Origin: Hafnia paralvei ATCC 29927
GTDB taxonomy: Bacteria > Pseudomonadota > Gammaproteobacteria > Enterobacterales > Enterobacteriaceae
Assembly: GCF_001655005.1 (NCBI RefSeq)
Contig: NZ_LXET01000059.1
Span: forward strand, 1-64,000
Length of the DNA: 64,000 bases
Direction: 5' to 3'
In this document: piece after piece, positions 25,238 to 33,279 of the stretch
Layout: every line of letters starts with the position of its first letter
Position numbering within the stretch: position 1 is the first letter of the stretch
Made by a program: the position numbers and the translations under genes
The notes under the pieces: generated by a model
Seen by the model: the letters and a program-made list of their open reading frames with translations, nothing else
The model's database searches: none
What the model was told of the DNA's origin: nothing

Positions 25238-26428
25238 ATGACTAAGAAATCAGGCATCAGAACGCTCGCCCTCTCGGCACTGGCTACGCTGGTTCTCTCC
25301 TCTTCCGCGTTCGCTAAAATTGAAGAAGGCAAACTGGTTATCTGGATTAACGGCGATAAAGGCTATAACGGTCTAGCTGAAATCGGTAAAAAGTTTGAAA
25401 AAGAAACCGGCATTAAAGTGCTGGTTGAGCATCCTGATAAGCTGGAAGAGAAATATCCACAGGTCGCCGCCACCGGTGATGGACCTGACATTATCTTCTG
25501 GGCCCACGATCGTTTCGGCGGCTACGCACAGTCTGGCCTGCTGGCCGAAATCCATCCTTCTAAAGCGTTCCAAGACAAACTCTATCCGTTCACTTGGGAT
25601 GCCGTACGCTATAACGGCAAGCTGATTGCCTATCCTGTCGCGGTTGAAGCGCTGTCGCTGATTTACAACAAAGATATCCTGCCGGAACCACCAAAGACTT
25701 GGGAGGAGATCCCTGCTCTGGATAAAGAGCTGCGTGCAAAAGGCAAGAGCGCCATCATGTGGAACTTACAAGAACCGTACTTCACATGGCCAATTATCGC
25801 GGCTGATGGCGGGTATGCGTTCAAATACGACAACGGCACCTACAACATTAAAGATGTCGGTGTGAACAACGCGGGCTCTCAGGCGGGTTTGCAGTTCATC
25901 GTCGACTTGGTGAAAAACAAACATATCAACGCGGATACTGATTACTCCATCGCCGAAGCGGCGTTTAACAAAGGCCAAACGGCGATGACCATTAATGGCC
26001 CTTGGGCTTGGTCAAACATCGATAAGAGCAACATCAACTACGGTGTCGCGCTGTTACCTACCTTCAAAGGTCATCCGTCAAAACCTTTCGTGGGCGTACT
26101 TAGCGCAGGGATTAACGCCGCCAGCCCGAATAAAGAATTGGCCACCGAGTTTCTGGAAAACTATCTGATGACCAACGCAGGCCTGGAGCAAATTAACAAA
26201 GACAAACCGTTGGGCGCCGTAGCGCTGAAGTCTTATCAGGAAACCTTAGAAAAAGATCCTAAGATTGCCGCCACCATGCAGAACGCCCAGAAAGGCGAAA
26301 TTATGCCAAACATTCCGCAAATGAGCGCTTTCTGGTACGCAGAGCGTAGCGCCATCATCAATGCGGTGAATGGTCGTCAAAGTGTGAAAGAAGCATTAAC
26401 CGGTGCAGAGCAACGCATAACCAAGTAA
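25238..26428 (+). CDS. malE: maltose/maltodextrin-binding periplasmic protein MalE
   Basis: A 396-residue precursor of the maltose-binding protein. Signal peptide residues 1-26 (cleaved after SAFA) are followed by KIEEGKLVIWINGDKGYNGL, the classical mature start. Sugar-binding aromatic and polar residues fall in ATGDGPDIIFWAHDRFGGYA, NLQEPYFTWPIIAADGGYAF and the C-terminal AFWYAERSAIINAVNGRQ. It delivers maltose to MalFGK2 and to the Tar receptor in E. coli. It is first in malEFG and separated from malF by a strong hairpin. Confidence 0.97.
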   Translation: MTKKSGIRTLALSALATLVLSSSAFAKIEEGKLVIWINGDKGYNGLAEIGKKFEKETGIKVLVEHPDKLEEKYPQVAATGDGPDIIFWAHDRFGGYAQSGLLAEIHPSKAFQDKLYPFTWDAVRYNGKLIAYPVAVEALSLIYNKDILPEPPKTWEEIPALDKELRAKGKSAIMWNLQEPYFTWPIIAADGGYAFKYDNGTYNIKDVGVNNAGSQAGLQFIVDLVKNKHINADTDYSIAEAAFNKGQTAMTINGPWAWSNIDKSNINYGVALLPTFKGHPSKPFVGVLSAGINAASPNKELATEFLENYLMTNAGLEQINKDKPLGAVALKSYQETLEKDPKIAATMQNAQKGEIMPNIPQMSAFWYAERSAIINAVNGRQSVKEALTGAEQRITK

Positions 26429-26441
26429 TTGACATGAGATG

Positions 26442-26469
26442 CCCCCTAATGCCGCAAGGCACTAGGGGG
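26442..26469 (+). repeat. malE-malF intergenic hairpin
   Basis: Arms of 12 bases (26442-26453 and 26458-26469) pair with one A-C mismatch around a GCAA tetraloop, 13 bases after the malE stop. There is no T-run. In E. coli REP sequences in the same gap protect the malE message from 3' decay and lower malF expression; this unrelated hairpin probably does the same. Confidence 0.7.
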
Positions 26470-26547
26470 AAACCGTTCTTGTATGTTTCAGATGAAAAAT
26501 AGTTGTCCGTAACCGCCTTCGGCGTAAGAGAAATGAGGGAGTGTTTT

Positions 26548-28119
26548 ATGTCGTTATCCCATACAGAATATCCAATCGCGAAGCCGGATAAATGGTGGCA
26601 GAGTGACATATTGAAATGGATAGTTATCGCCGCAATGTGTCTATTTACAGGCTACCTCACCATCGTGATGTATGCACAAGGTGAATACCTTTTCGCCATG
26701 CTGACGCTGGTTTTACTGGGGTCAGGATTATACATTTTTGCCAACCGTAAAGCCTATGCGTGGCGCTACGTCTATCCCGGTCTGGCAGGAATGGGGCTAT
26801 TCGTTCTGTTTCCTCTGATCTGCACCATCGCTATTGCTTTTACCAACTACAGCAGCACCAACCAACTGACATTCGAACGTGCGCAATCTGTACTGATGCA
26901 GAGACAATTTACCACGGGGAAAACCTACGGTTTTGGTCTCTATCCAGAAGGGAATCAGTGGCGCTTACAGCTCGCCGATAGCGAAAACGGCCAATTTTAT
27001 ATCTCAGAACCTTTTAGCTTCAGCGCCCAAGAACAGCGCTTGGCCATGAAGCCAGAAAGCGCAGAACTCACCGGAGAGCGAGCCACTCTACGCGTTATTA
27101 CTCAGAACCGTCAGGCGCTGAATAATATTGTGGCAGTCCTCCCGCAAAACGGTGAATTACGCATGAGCTCTCTGCGTCAGTTCGCTGGCACAAGCCCACT
27201 CTACTCACTTGAAAAAGATGGCGAAACACTAAAAAACAATCAGACTGGCACGCTCTATCGCCCTAACACCGACATTGGTTTTTATCAGGCAGTGAATGCC
27301 CAAGGGCAATGGGAGAATGAGCAGCTCAGCCCCGGTTTTACCGTCTCGATAGGCTGGAAAAACTTCATGCGAGTGGTGCAGGATGAAGGTATCCGTCAGC
27401 CCTTCGTCAGCATATTTATTTGGACCATCATCTTCTCGGTGCTCACCGTCGTTTTCACCGTCGCCGTCGGCATGGTATTGGCTTGTGTCGTTCAGTGGGA
27501 AGCGTTGAAAGGTAAAGCCGTTTATCGCGTGATGCTGATTCTGCCCTACGCCGTTCCCTCATTTATTTCAATATTGATCTTTAAGGGGTTGTTCAACCAA
27601 AGCTTTGGTGAGATCAACATGCTGCTGAGTCATCTGTTTGGCATCAAACCCGCTTGGTTCAGCGATCCGTTGACGGCCAAAAGTATGATTTTGATCGTCA
27701 ACACCTGGCTCGGATACCCCTATATGATGATTCTATGCATGGGCTTGCTGAAGGCGATTCCTGACGATTTATATGAGGCTTCGGCAATGGATGGCGCGGG
27801 GCCGATGCAAAACTTCTTCCGCATCACATTACCGCTGCTGATTAAGCCGTTAACACCGCTGATGATCGCCAGTTTTGCTTTCAACTTTAACAACTTCGTT
27901 CTGATTCAGCTGTTAACCAACGGCGGGCCTGACATGCTGGGTACTTCAACGCCTGCGGGCTACACCGACCTGTTGGTCAGCTACACCTACCGCATTGCGT
28001 TTGAAGGCGGTGGCGGGCAAGACTTTGGTCTGGCGGCCGCGATTGCCACTCTGATTTTCCTGTTGGTTGGCGCGTTGGCGATTCTCAATCTGAAAGCCAG
28101 CAAAATGAATTTCGATTAA
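26548..28119 (+). CDS. malF: maltose ABC transporter permease MalF
   Basis: A 523-residue membrane subunit of MalFGK2. Eight membrane segments are expected; between segments 3 and 4 lies the large periplasmic P2 domain (about residues 95-275) that contacts MalE. The EAA loop that docks on MalK is DDLYEASAMDGAGPMQNFFR-ITLPLL. Start ATG 26548 (MSLSHTEYPI) has GAGGGAG seven bases upstream; an in-frame ATG 15 codons earlier is less likely. It is slightly longer than E. coli MalF (514). Confidence 0.96.
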   Translation: MSLSHTEYPIAKPDKWWQSDILKWIVIAAMCLFTGYLTIVMYAQGEYLFAMLTLVLLGSGLYIFANRKAYAWRYVYPGLAGMGLFVLFPLICTIAIAFTNYSSTNQLTFERAQSVLMQRQFTTGKTYGFGLYPEGNQWRLQLADSENGQFYISEPFSFSAQEQRLAMKPESAELTGERATLRVITQNRQALNNIVAVLPQNGELRMSSLRQFAGTSPLYSLEKDGETLKNNQTGTLYRPNTDIGFYQAVNAQGQWENEQLSPGFTVSIGWKNFMRVVQDEGIRQPFVSIFIWTIIFSVLTVVFTVAVGMVLACVVQWEALKGKAVYRVMLILPYAVPSFISILIFKGLFNQSFGEINMLLSHLFGIKPAWFSDPLTAKSMILIVNTWLGYPYMMILCMGLLKAIPDDLYEASAMDGAGPMQNFFRITLPLLIKPLTPLMIASFAFNFNNFVLIQLLTNGGPDMLGTSTPAGYTDLLVSYTYRIAFEGGGGQDFGLAAAIATLIFLLVGALAILNLKASKMNFD

Positions 28120-28135
28120 GGAGAGGGACCACGAT

Positions 28136-29026
28136 ATGGCAATGGTTCAACCAAAATCCCAGCGTTTACGACTGCTGTTTACTCATCTGATGATGCTGGC
28201 ATTTATCTGCATGATCATGTTCCCACTGCTGATGGTGATTGCAATTTCGTTGCGCTCCGGCAACTTTGCCACTGGTAGCCTAATCCCAGAGAAGATTTCG
28301 TGGGAGCACTGGCAATTAGCGTTAGGTATGACCGTCACCAACGCGGACGGCAGCATCACGCCACCACCGTTCCCCGTTCTGCTCTGGCTATGGAACTCAA
28401 TCAAAATCGCCGTTATTACCGCAGTGGGTATTGTTACGCTTTCCACTACCTGTGCTTACGCTTTTGCCCGTATGAAATTTAAAGGTAAGAGTTCACTGCT
28501 CAAGGGCATGCTGATTTTTCAGATGTTCCCTGCGGTTCTTTCTTTAGTCGCGCTATATGCCTTATTCGACCGTATTGGCCAATATGTTCCGTTCCTCGGA
28601 TTAAATACCCACGGCGGCGTCATTTTTGCCTATATGGGGGGGATTGCTCTGCATGTTTGGACCATTAAGGGCTATTTTGAAACTATCGATAACTCGCTAG
28701 AAGAAGCCGCTGCACTGGATGGCGCTACGCCGTGGCAGGCGTTTCGCTTGGTTCTGTTGCCGCTTTCGGTACCAATTTTGGCTGTGGTATTCATTCTGTC
28801 ATTTATTGCCGCGATTACCGAAGTGCCGGTTGCCTCCCTGTTGTTGCGCGATGTGAATAGCTATACGTTGGCGGTCGGTATGCAGCAGTATCTCAATCCG
28901 CAAAACTACCTGTGGGGCGACTTTGCCGCAGCGGCAGTGCTGTCGGCCATTCCGATTACGGCCGTATTCCTGCTTGCGCAGCGTTGGCTGGTAGGCGGAC
29001 TGACGTCCGGTGGTGTGAAAGGGTAA
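28136..29026 (+). CDS. malG: maltose ABC transporter permease MalG
   Basis: A 296-residue membrane partner of MalF with six membrane segments. The EAA loop reads NSLEEAAALDGATPWQAFRL-VLLPLS. The C-terminus (VGGLTSGGVKG) is the conserved tail that inserts near the MalE-binding site. Length equals E. coli MalG. It follows malF after 16 bases with AAGGAGAGG upstream of the start, and is the last gene of the operon. Confidence 0.97.
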   Translation: MAMVQPKSQRLRLLFTHLMMLAFICMIMFPLLMVIAISLRSGNFATGSLIPEKISWEHWQLALGMTVTNADGSITPPPFPVLLWLWNSIKIAVITAVGIVTLSTTCAYAFARMKFKGKSSLLKGMLIFQMFPAVLSLVALYALFDRIGQYVPFLGLNTHGGVIFAYMGGIALHVWTIKGYFETIDNSLEEAAALDGATPWQAFRLVLLPLSVPILAVVFILSFIAAITEVPVASLLLRDVNSYTLAVGMQQYLNPQNYLWGDFAAAAVLSAIPITAVFLLAQRWLVGGLTSGGVKG

Positions 29027-29075
29027 TGCGTGGAAAAACCTGTGTCTTTGTTATTGCCGTTTTTATCATTAGCTC

Positions 29076-29102
29076 GAGGTTATAGCCATATGCTATGACC
29101 TC
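29076..29102 (+). terminator. hairpin after malG
   Basis: GAGGTTATAGC (29076-29086) pairs with GCTATGACCTC (29092-29102) with one T-G mismatch, 49 bases past the malG stop and followed by TTT. It is a possible weak terminator ahead of the larger inverted repeat. Confidence 0.5.
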
Positions 29103-29105
29103 TTT

Positions 29106-29269
29106 GGCGGCCATTGGCCTAATGCTGGTCACTTAAGCGTGATTTTAGGGGAAGTACACCGATGGGTGTCGTAGCAGCTTTAGCTGCCGGAGCGCCCCGC
29201 GGTGTGCTAGCCCCGTGTATCTCGACCTCTTAAACGATCAGCATTACCCATTGGCCGCCTTTTCTTTTT
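29106..29269 (+). repeat. large inverted-repeat element between malG and psiE
   Basis: The left arm (29106-29130) and right arm (29236-29259) are imperfect reverse complements; similarity continues inward through a TTAAG motif on both sides. The interior holds further small hairpins, for example GCAGC-TTTA-GCTGC near 29173-29186 and a GC-rich block (29188-29216). The right arm runs into TTTTCTTTTT, so the element as a whole could end malG transcription. It could be a MITE/BIME-like repeat or a structured RNA. I know no match. The 247-base malG-psiE gap has no other gene. Confidence 0.55.
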
Positions 29270-29273
29270 AGCT

Positions 29274-29681
29274 CTACTCGCGCTTGAGTTTTTCTGTATT
29301 CGCAAGGTATAACGCAACCACCAGCACCAAAATGGCGGCAGAATAGATCAATGTATCTGCCGGACTTTTGTGGTCGACGATAATCAGACGAATAATCGCG
29401 GTAATGCCGATGTAGATAAAATAGCGCAGCGGGAAATGGTATCCCGATTGGAAATACTTCACGATCAGCGCAATAAACTCGAAGTAGAGAAAATAAATCA
29501 CTATCCCTTCGATCAGTAGATAGGAAGACGCGGTTTCGCTGGCGTTAAACAGCACCGTACCCAGCGTAAATGTCTCCTTTCCAAGAAATACCACCAGAAT
29601 CACGGCCAGCATCAACAGCCCCGCGTTCAGGATCCACTGCAAAATCTTGGCGATAGTGCTCGATTGTTTGCTACCTGGCAT
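29274..29681 (-). CDS. psiE: phosphate-starvation-inducible protein PsiE
   Basis: A 135-residue inner-membrane protein with four hydrophobic segments. It matches E. coli PsiE in length and in stretches such as LLIEGIVIYFLYFEFIALIV and HFPLRYFIYIGITAIIRLII with DHKSP following. Function is unknown; in E. coli it is induced by PhoB and affected by cAMP-CRP. A CRP-like site lies upstream, but I see no convincing pho box. Convergent with malG as in E. coli. Confidence 0.93.
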   Translation of the reverse strand: MPGSKQSSTIAKILQWILNAGLLMLAVILVVFLGKETFTLGTVLFNASETASSYLLIEGIVIYFLYFEFIALIVKYFQSGYHFPLRYFIYIGITAIIRLIIVDHKSPADTLIYSAAILVLVVALYLANTEKLKRE

Positions 29682-29711
29682 TAATGTTCCTTTTGCCGTT
29701 GAAGTCGTTTA

Positions 29712-29727
29712 TGTGATCAAGTTAACA
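29712..29727. promoter_or_regulatory. CRP-like site upstream of psiE
   Basis: TGTGATCAAGTTAACA matches the CRP core at 9 of 10 positions and is 31 bases upstream of the psiE start. CRP repression of psiE is described in E. coli. Confidence 0.55.
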
Positions 29728-29921
29728 AAATGACTATTTTGTCGTCTATCCCCTGTGAAAAATAAATACCTAAATCCTCTAAGAGAAATCCAACCAGTTC
29801 CACATTTTGCGACATTTTTTTGTTAATCGTTTTACTATGGCTCCTGGCTAATATTCGCCAAGAAACGAATCATTGCCGTAGCTTATACCAGGGCGTTCCA
29901 ACGATTGAGAAACAAAATAAT

Positions 29922-31169
29922 ATGAAAATACTGCGTCATTACGGTTTTACTATTTGCTTACTGCTAGGGATTATTCTTGGTGGCTTATCCGGCATCATTT
30001 TCGGAGAAAAAGCGGCGATCGTGCAGCCAATCGGCGATCTATTTCTTAATCTGATGTTTGTCGTCATCGTGCCGCTCGTGTTCCTCAGCATTTCATCGTC
30101 AATTGCAGAAATGAAGCAAATGGCCCGGCTCGGGAAAATCATGGGGACGGTCTTTGCCGTATTTCTTAGCACCGCGCTCATTGCCGCCGTTATCGCCTTC
30201 ATTGGCACCCAAATTTATAATCCATTCCAAAACGTAGACGTCAGCACGCTGATTGCCCATTTGCCACCTGCGCCAGATTCGCACGGTAAAAGTTTGGGAG
30301 AAATCATCGTGAATACGTTCACAGTGCCTGACTTCCTGCAGTTGTTTACTAAATCCAGCCTTCTGCCGTTGATTGTTTTCTCGGTGCTGCTTGGTTTGGC
30401 GACCTCAATGTCAGGTGAAAAAGGCCAGCCAGTGGCTGATTTTCTTACCGCAGGTACGACCGTTATTCTGCGCATGGTCAAGATTATCATGTACGCCGCA
30501 CCTGTCGGTTTAGGCTGTTACTTTGCCGCCACCGTAGGTCACTTAGGTCCACAAATTATCAATGGCTACCTGAACGCGTTTCTGTTGTATCTGATGCTAA
30601 CGGTTATCTACTTCTTCGGCGCAAATACGCTGTATGCCTTCGTGGCCGGCGGAAAACTTGGCGTCAAAGTCTTCTGGTCAAACGTTTTGACTCCAGCGAT
30701 TACCGCCGTGGCAACGTCATCAAGCGCAGCCTGTATTCCAGCCAATCTGGTCGCAACGAAGAAAATGGGAGTACCCGATGATATCGCTGAAACCGTGATC
30801 CCTTTGGGCGCTAACACCCATAAAGATGGCTCGGTCATTGGTGGCATCATCAAAATTGTGTTTCTGTTTACGCTGTTCCATAAGGATATGAGCGATCCCA
30901 TGAACATCGCAGCCATTATCAGCGTGGCATTCTTAGTCGGTGCGGTCATGGGCGCAATCCCCAGCGGGGGTATGACGGGCGAGCTGATGATTTGCTCAGT
31001 CTTTGGCTTCTCACCAGAACTGGTCGGTACCATCATGATTATCAGCACAATCATCGACGTTCCAGCCACGCTGCTGAACTCCACTGGTAATACCGTGTGC
31101 GCCATGATGGTCACTCGGTTTGTGGAAGGAAAGGATTGGCTAAAACGCAGGGTATGTATTCAGGGTTAA
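29922..31169 (+). CDS. dicarboxylate/amino acid:cation symporter (DAACS family)
   Basis: A 415-residue inner-membrane transporter of the glutamate/aspartate/dicarboxylate family. The serine-rich re-entrant loop is TAVATSSSAACIPANL (HP1), and the NTHKDGS motif in IPLGANTHKDGSVIGG plus the second loop GAIPSGGMTGE mark the substrate and cation site. The start at 29922 (MKILRHYGFTICLL) places the first membrane segment properly; an upstream TTG-type extension from 29820 has no family match. It is not the usual GltP sequence, so the substrate is open. It stands alone between psiE and pgi. Confidence 0.85.
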   Translation: MKILRHYGFTICLLLGIILGGLSGIIFGEKAAIVQPIGDLFLNLMFVVIVPLVFLSISSSIAEMKQMARLGKIMGTVFAVFLSTALIAAVIAFIGTQIYNPFQNVDVSTLIAHLPPAPDSHGKSLGEIIVNTFTVPDFLQLFTKSSLLPLIVFSVLLGLATSMSGEKGQPVADFLTAGTTVILRMVKIIMYAAPVGLGCYFAATVGHLGPQIINGYLNAFLLYLMLTVIYFFGANTLYAFVAGGKLGVKVFWSNVLTPAITAVATSSSAACIPANLVATKKMGVPDDIAETVIPLGANTHKDGSVIGGIIKIVFLFTLFHKDMSDPMNIAAIISVAFLVGAVMGAIPSGGMTGELMICSVFGFSPELVGTIMIISTIIDVPATLLNSTGNTVCAMMVTRFVEGKDWLKRRVCIQG

Positions 31170-31238
31170 CTCCACAATAAATCTGTGGATTTCTATATAG
31201 TATCGTACTTCCGGTTTGAGAGAAGAACCAAATCAAAC

Positions 31239-31270
31239 AAAAATGCCACCCCAAGGGATGGCATTTTTTA
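31239..31270. terminator. bidirectional terminator, symporter and pgi
   Basis: AAAATGCCA and TGGCATTTT arms with an inner CCC/GGG pair form a symmetric hairpin with A-run and T-run between convergent genes. Confidence 0.85.
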
Positions 31271-31296
31271 TACTTGAATTTACCCCATTAACTCGC

Positions 31297-32946
31297 TTAT
31301 GCGCGCCACTTTTTGAAACGGTTAATCAGCGCATTGGTTGAGCTATCGTGGCTTTTCACGTCTTCACTACCGTTCAATTCAGGCAGGATACGGTTAGCCA
31401 GTTGTTTGCCCAGCTCAACGCCCCACTGGTCGAACGTGAAGATATTCAGGATTGCACCTTGGGTGAAGATTTTGTGTTCGTATAGCGCAATCAACAGACC
31501 CAAACTATATGGCGTGATTTCACGCAGCAGAATGGAGTTGGTCGGGCGGTTACCTTCAAACACTTTAAACGGCACGATGTGCGCCACTTCAGCCGCCGTT
31601 TTACCTGCTTTAGCAAACTCCTCTTCCACTTCTTCACGCGATTTACCGAAAGCCAAAGCTTCGGTCTGAGCAAAGAAGTTGGATAACAGCTTGCTGTGGT
31701 GGTCTCCCAACGCATTGTGGCTAATCGATGGAGCGATGAAGTCGCAAGGAACCAGTTTAGTCCCCTGATGGATTAGCTGGTAGAAGGCATGCTGACCATT
31801 AGTCCCTGGTTCGCCCCAGATAATTGGACCTGTTTGATAGGTGACTGGATTGCCGTTACGGTCAACGTATTTACCGTTGGACTCCATATTCCCCTGCTGG
31901 AAATAGGCTGGGAAACGATGCATATACTGGTCATATGGCAGAATGGCTTCAGTTTCAGCACCGAAGAAATTGTTGTACCAAATACCGATCAGCGCCAACT
32001 GCACCGGCAGGTTTTGTTCAATCGGTGTATTAGCAAAATGCTGATCCATCGCATGTGCGCCGCTCAGCAGCTGTTCAAAGTTATCGAAACCAATGCTCAG
32101 CGCAATAGACAGCCCGATAGCGGACCATAGGGAATAACGACCGCCGACCCAATCCCAGAATTCAAACATGTTGGCAGTATCAATACCAAACTCGCTAACC
32201 GCTTTGCCATTGGTAGACAGCGCCGCGAAATGTTTAGCAACGTGGGCTTCATCACCAGCAGACTTCAGGAACCAGTCACGTGCGCTGTGAGCGTTAGTCA
32301 TGGTTTCTTGTGTGGTAAAGGTTTTTGAAGCCACGAGGAACAGCGTGGTTTCTGGATTTAACGTTTTTAGCGTTTCGGCAATATGAGTACCATCGACGTT
32401 GGAAACAAAATGCATGTTCAGATGGTTTTTGTAGGGTTTCAGCGCTTCGGTCACCATGTATGGGCCTAAGTCAGAGCCACCGATACCAATGTTCACTACG
32501 TCGGTAATGGTTTTGCCGGTGTACCCTTTCCACTCTCCACCGATCACACGCTCGCAGAACTGCTTCATCTTCGCCAACACCGCATTCACTTCAGGCATCA
32601 CATCTTTGCCATCGACGATAATTGGCGTATTGCTGCGGTTACGCAGAGCGATGTGCAGCACGGCGCGATCTTCAGTACGGTTAATCTTTTCGCCCGCAAA
32701 CATGGAGGCTATCGCCCCCTGCAAATCCGTTTCTTTCGCTAAAGCCTGCAGCTTTTCGAGGGTCTCTGTGGTAATGCGGTTTTTAGAAAAATCGACCAGC
32801 ATTTGGTCATCAAAGGTAGCAGAGAACTTAGAGAAGCGGTCGGCATCTTGAGCGAACAGATCGCGCATCTGCACAGATTTCATTTGCTCGAAATGCTGCT
32901 GCAGAGCATGCCAGGCAGCGGTTTGACTAGGATTGATATTTTTCAT
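31297..32946 (-). CDS. pgi: glucose-6-phosphate isomerase
   Basis: A 549-residue cytosolic dimer that interconverts glucose-6-phosphate and fructose-6-phosphate. Family signatures are DWVGGRYSLWSAIGLSIALS (near residue 265) and the C-terminal FDQWGVELGKQLANRILPEL. GIGGSDLGPYMV binds phosphate; the catalytic Glu lies in EFGIDTANMFEFWDWVG / GNMESNGK. The length equals E. coli. AAAGG precedes the start. It also sits near lysC in E. coli, although here a symporter and an antiporter gene flank it. Confidence 0.97.
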   Translation of the reverse strand: MKNINPSQTAAWHALQQHFEQMKSVQMRDLFAQDADRFSKFSATFDDQMLVDFSKNRITTETLEKLQALAKETDLQGAIASMFAGEKINRTEDRAVLHIALRNRSNTPIIVDGKDVMPEVNAVLAKMKQFCERVIGGEWKGYTGKTITDVVNIGIGGSDLGPYMVTEALKPYKNHLNMHFVSNVDGTHIAETLKTLNPETTLFLVASKTFTTQETMTNAHSARDWFLKSAGDEAHVAKHFAALSTNGKAVSEFGIDTANMFEFWDWVGGRYSLWSAIGLSIALSIGFDNFEQLLSGAHAMDQHFANTPIEQNLPVQLALIGIWYNNFFGAETEAILPYDQYMHRFPAYFQQGNMESNGKYVDRNGNPVTYQTGPIIWGEPGTNGQHAFYQLIHQGTKLVPCDFIAPSISHNALGDHHSKLLSNFFAQTEALAFGKSREEVEEEFAKAGKTAAEVAHIVPFKVFEGNRPTNSILLREITPYSLGLLIALYEHKIFTQGAILNIFTFDQWGVELGKQLANRILPELNGSEDVKSHDSSTNALINRFKKWRA

Positions 32947-33279
32947 AGCGACGCCTTTATGCTTGAGAATAAAAGAGAGTTTGTTCTTCAGACATGTGTT
33001 CTTGTGAAAATCGAGACAAGCAAGCTACCGAACTCGGCGGTTCCATGAAAACCGGAATGACGACGGGCAGGTACTGAGTCATCTTTTCCCAACGATTTAT
33101 CAAATTGTATCCTTTTCCCCTCCGGTTGCGATCACTTTTGTTGCGATAGTTGAAAACTGTTAATCCCTTTTCACACCTGATACTGACTCCATTCAGCCAA
33201 ATCCTCACATTGCGCCATAATGTTGCTAAACTGTCATGATAACCATCTGTTTTTGTTAATCGTTTCTAAGGTTCATATC
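32947..33279. promoter_or_regulatory. pgi / antiporter divergent gap
   Basis: 333 bases between divergent starts. A direct repeat GTTGCGAT occurs at 33125-33132 and 33140-33147, spaced 15 bases, a possible tandem operator. I see no other structure and no gene. Confidence 0.4.

Noticed and set aside
29816..33265. Shared string TTTTTGTTAATCGTTT near 29816-29831 and 33250-33265
   Set aside because: A 16-base AT-rich match before two transporter genes; too short and low-complexity to call a repeat or regulatory site.
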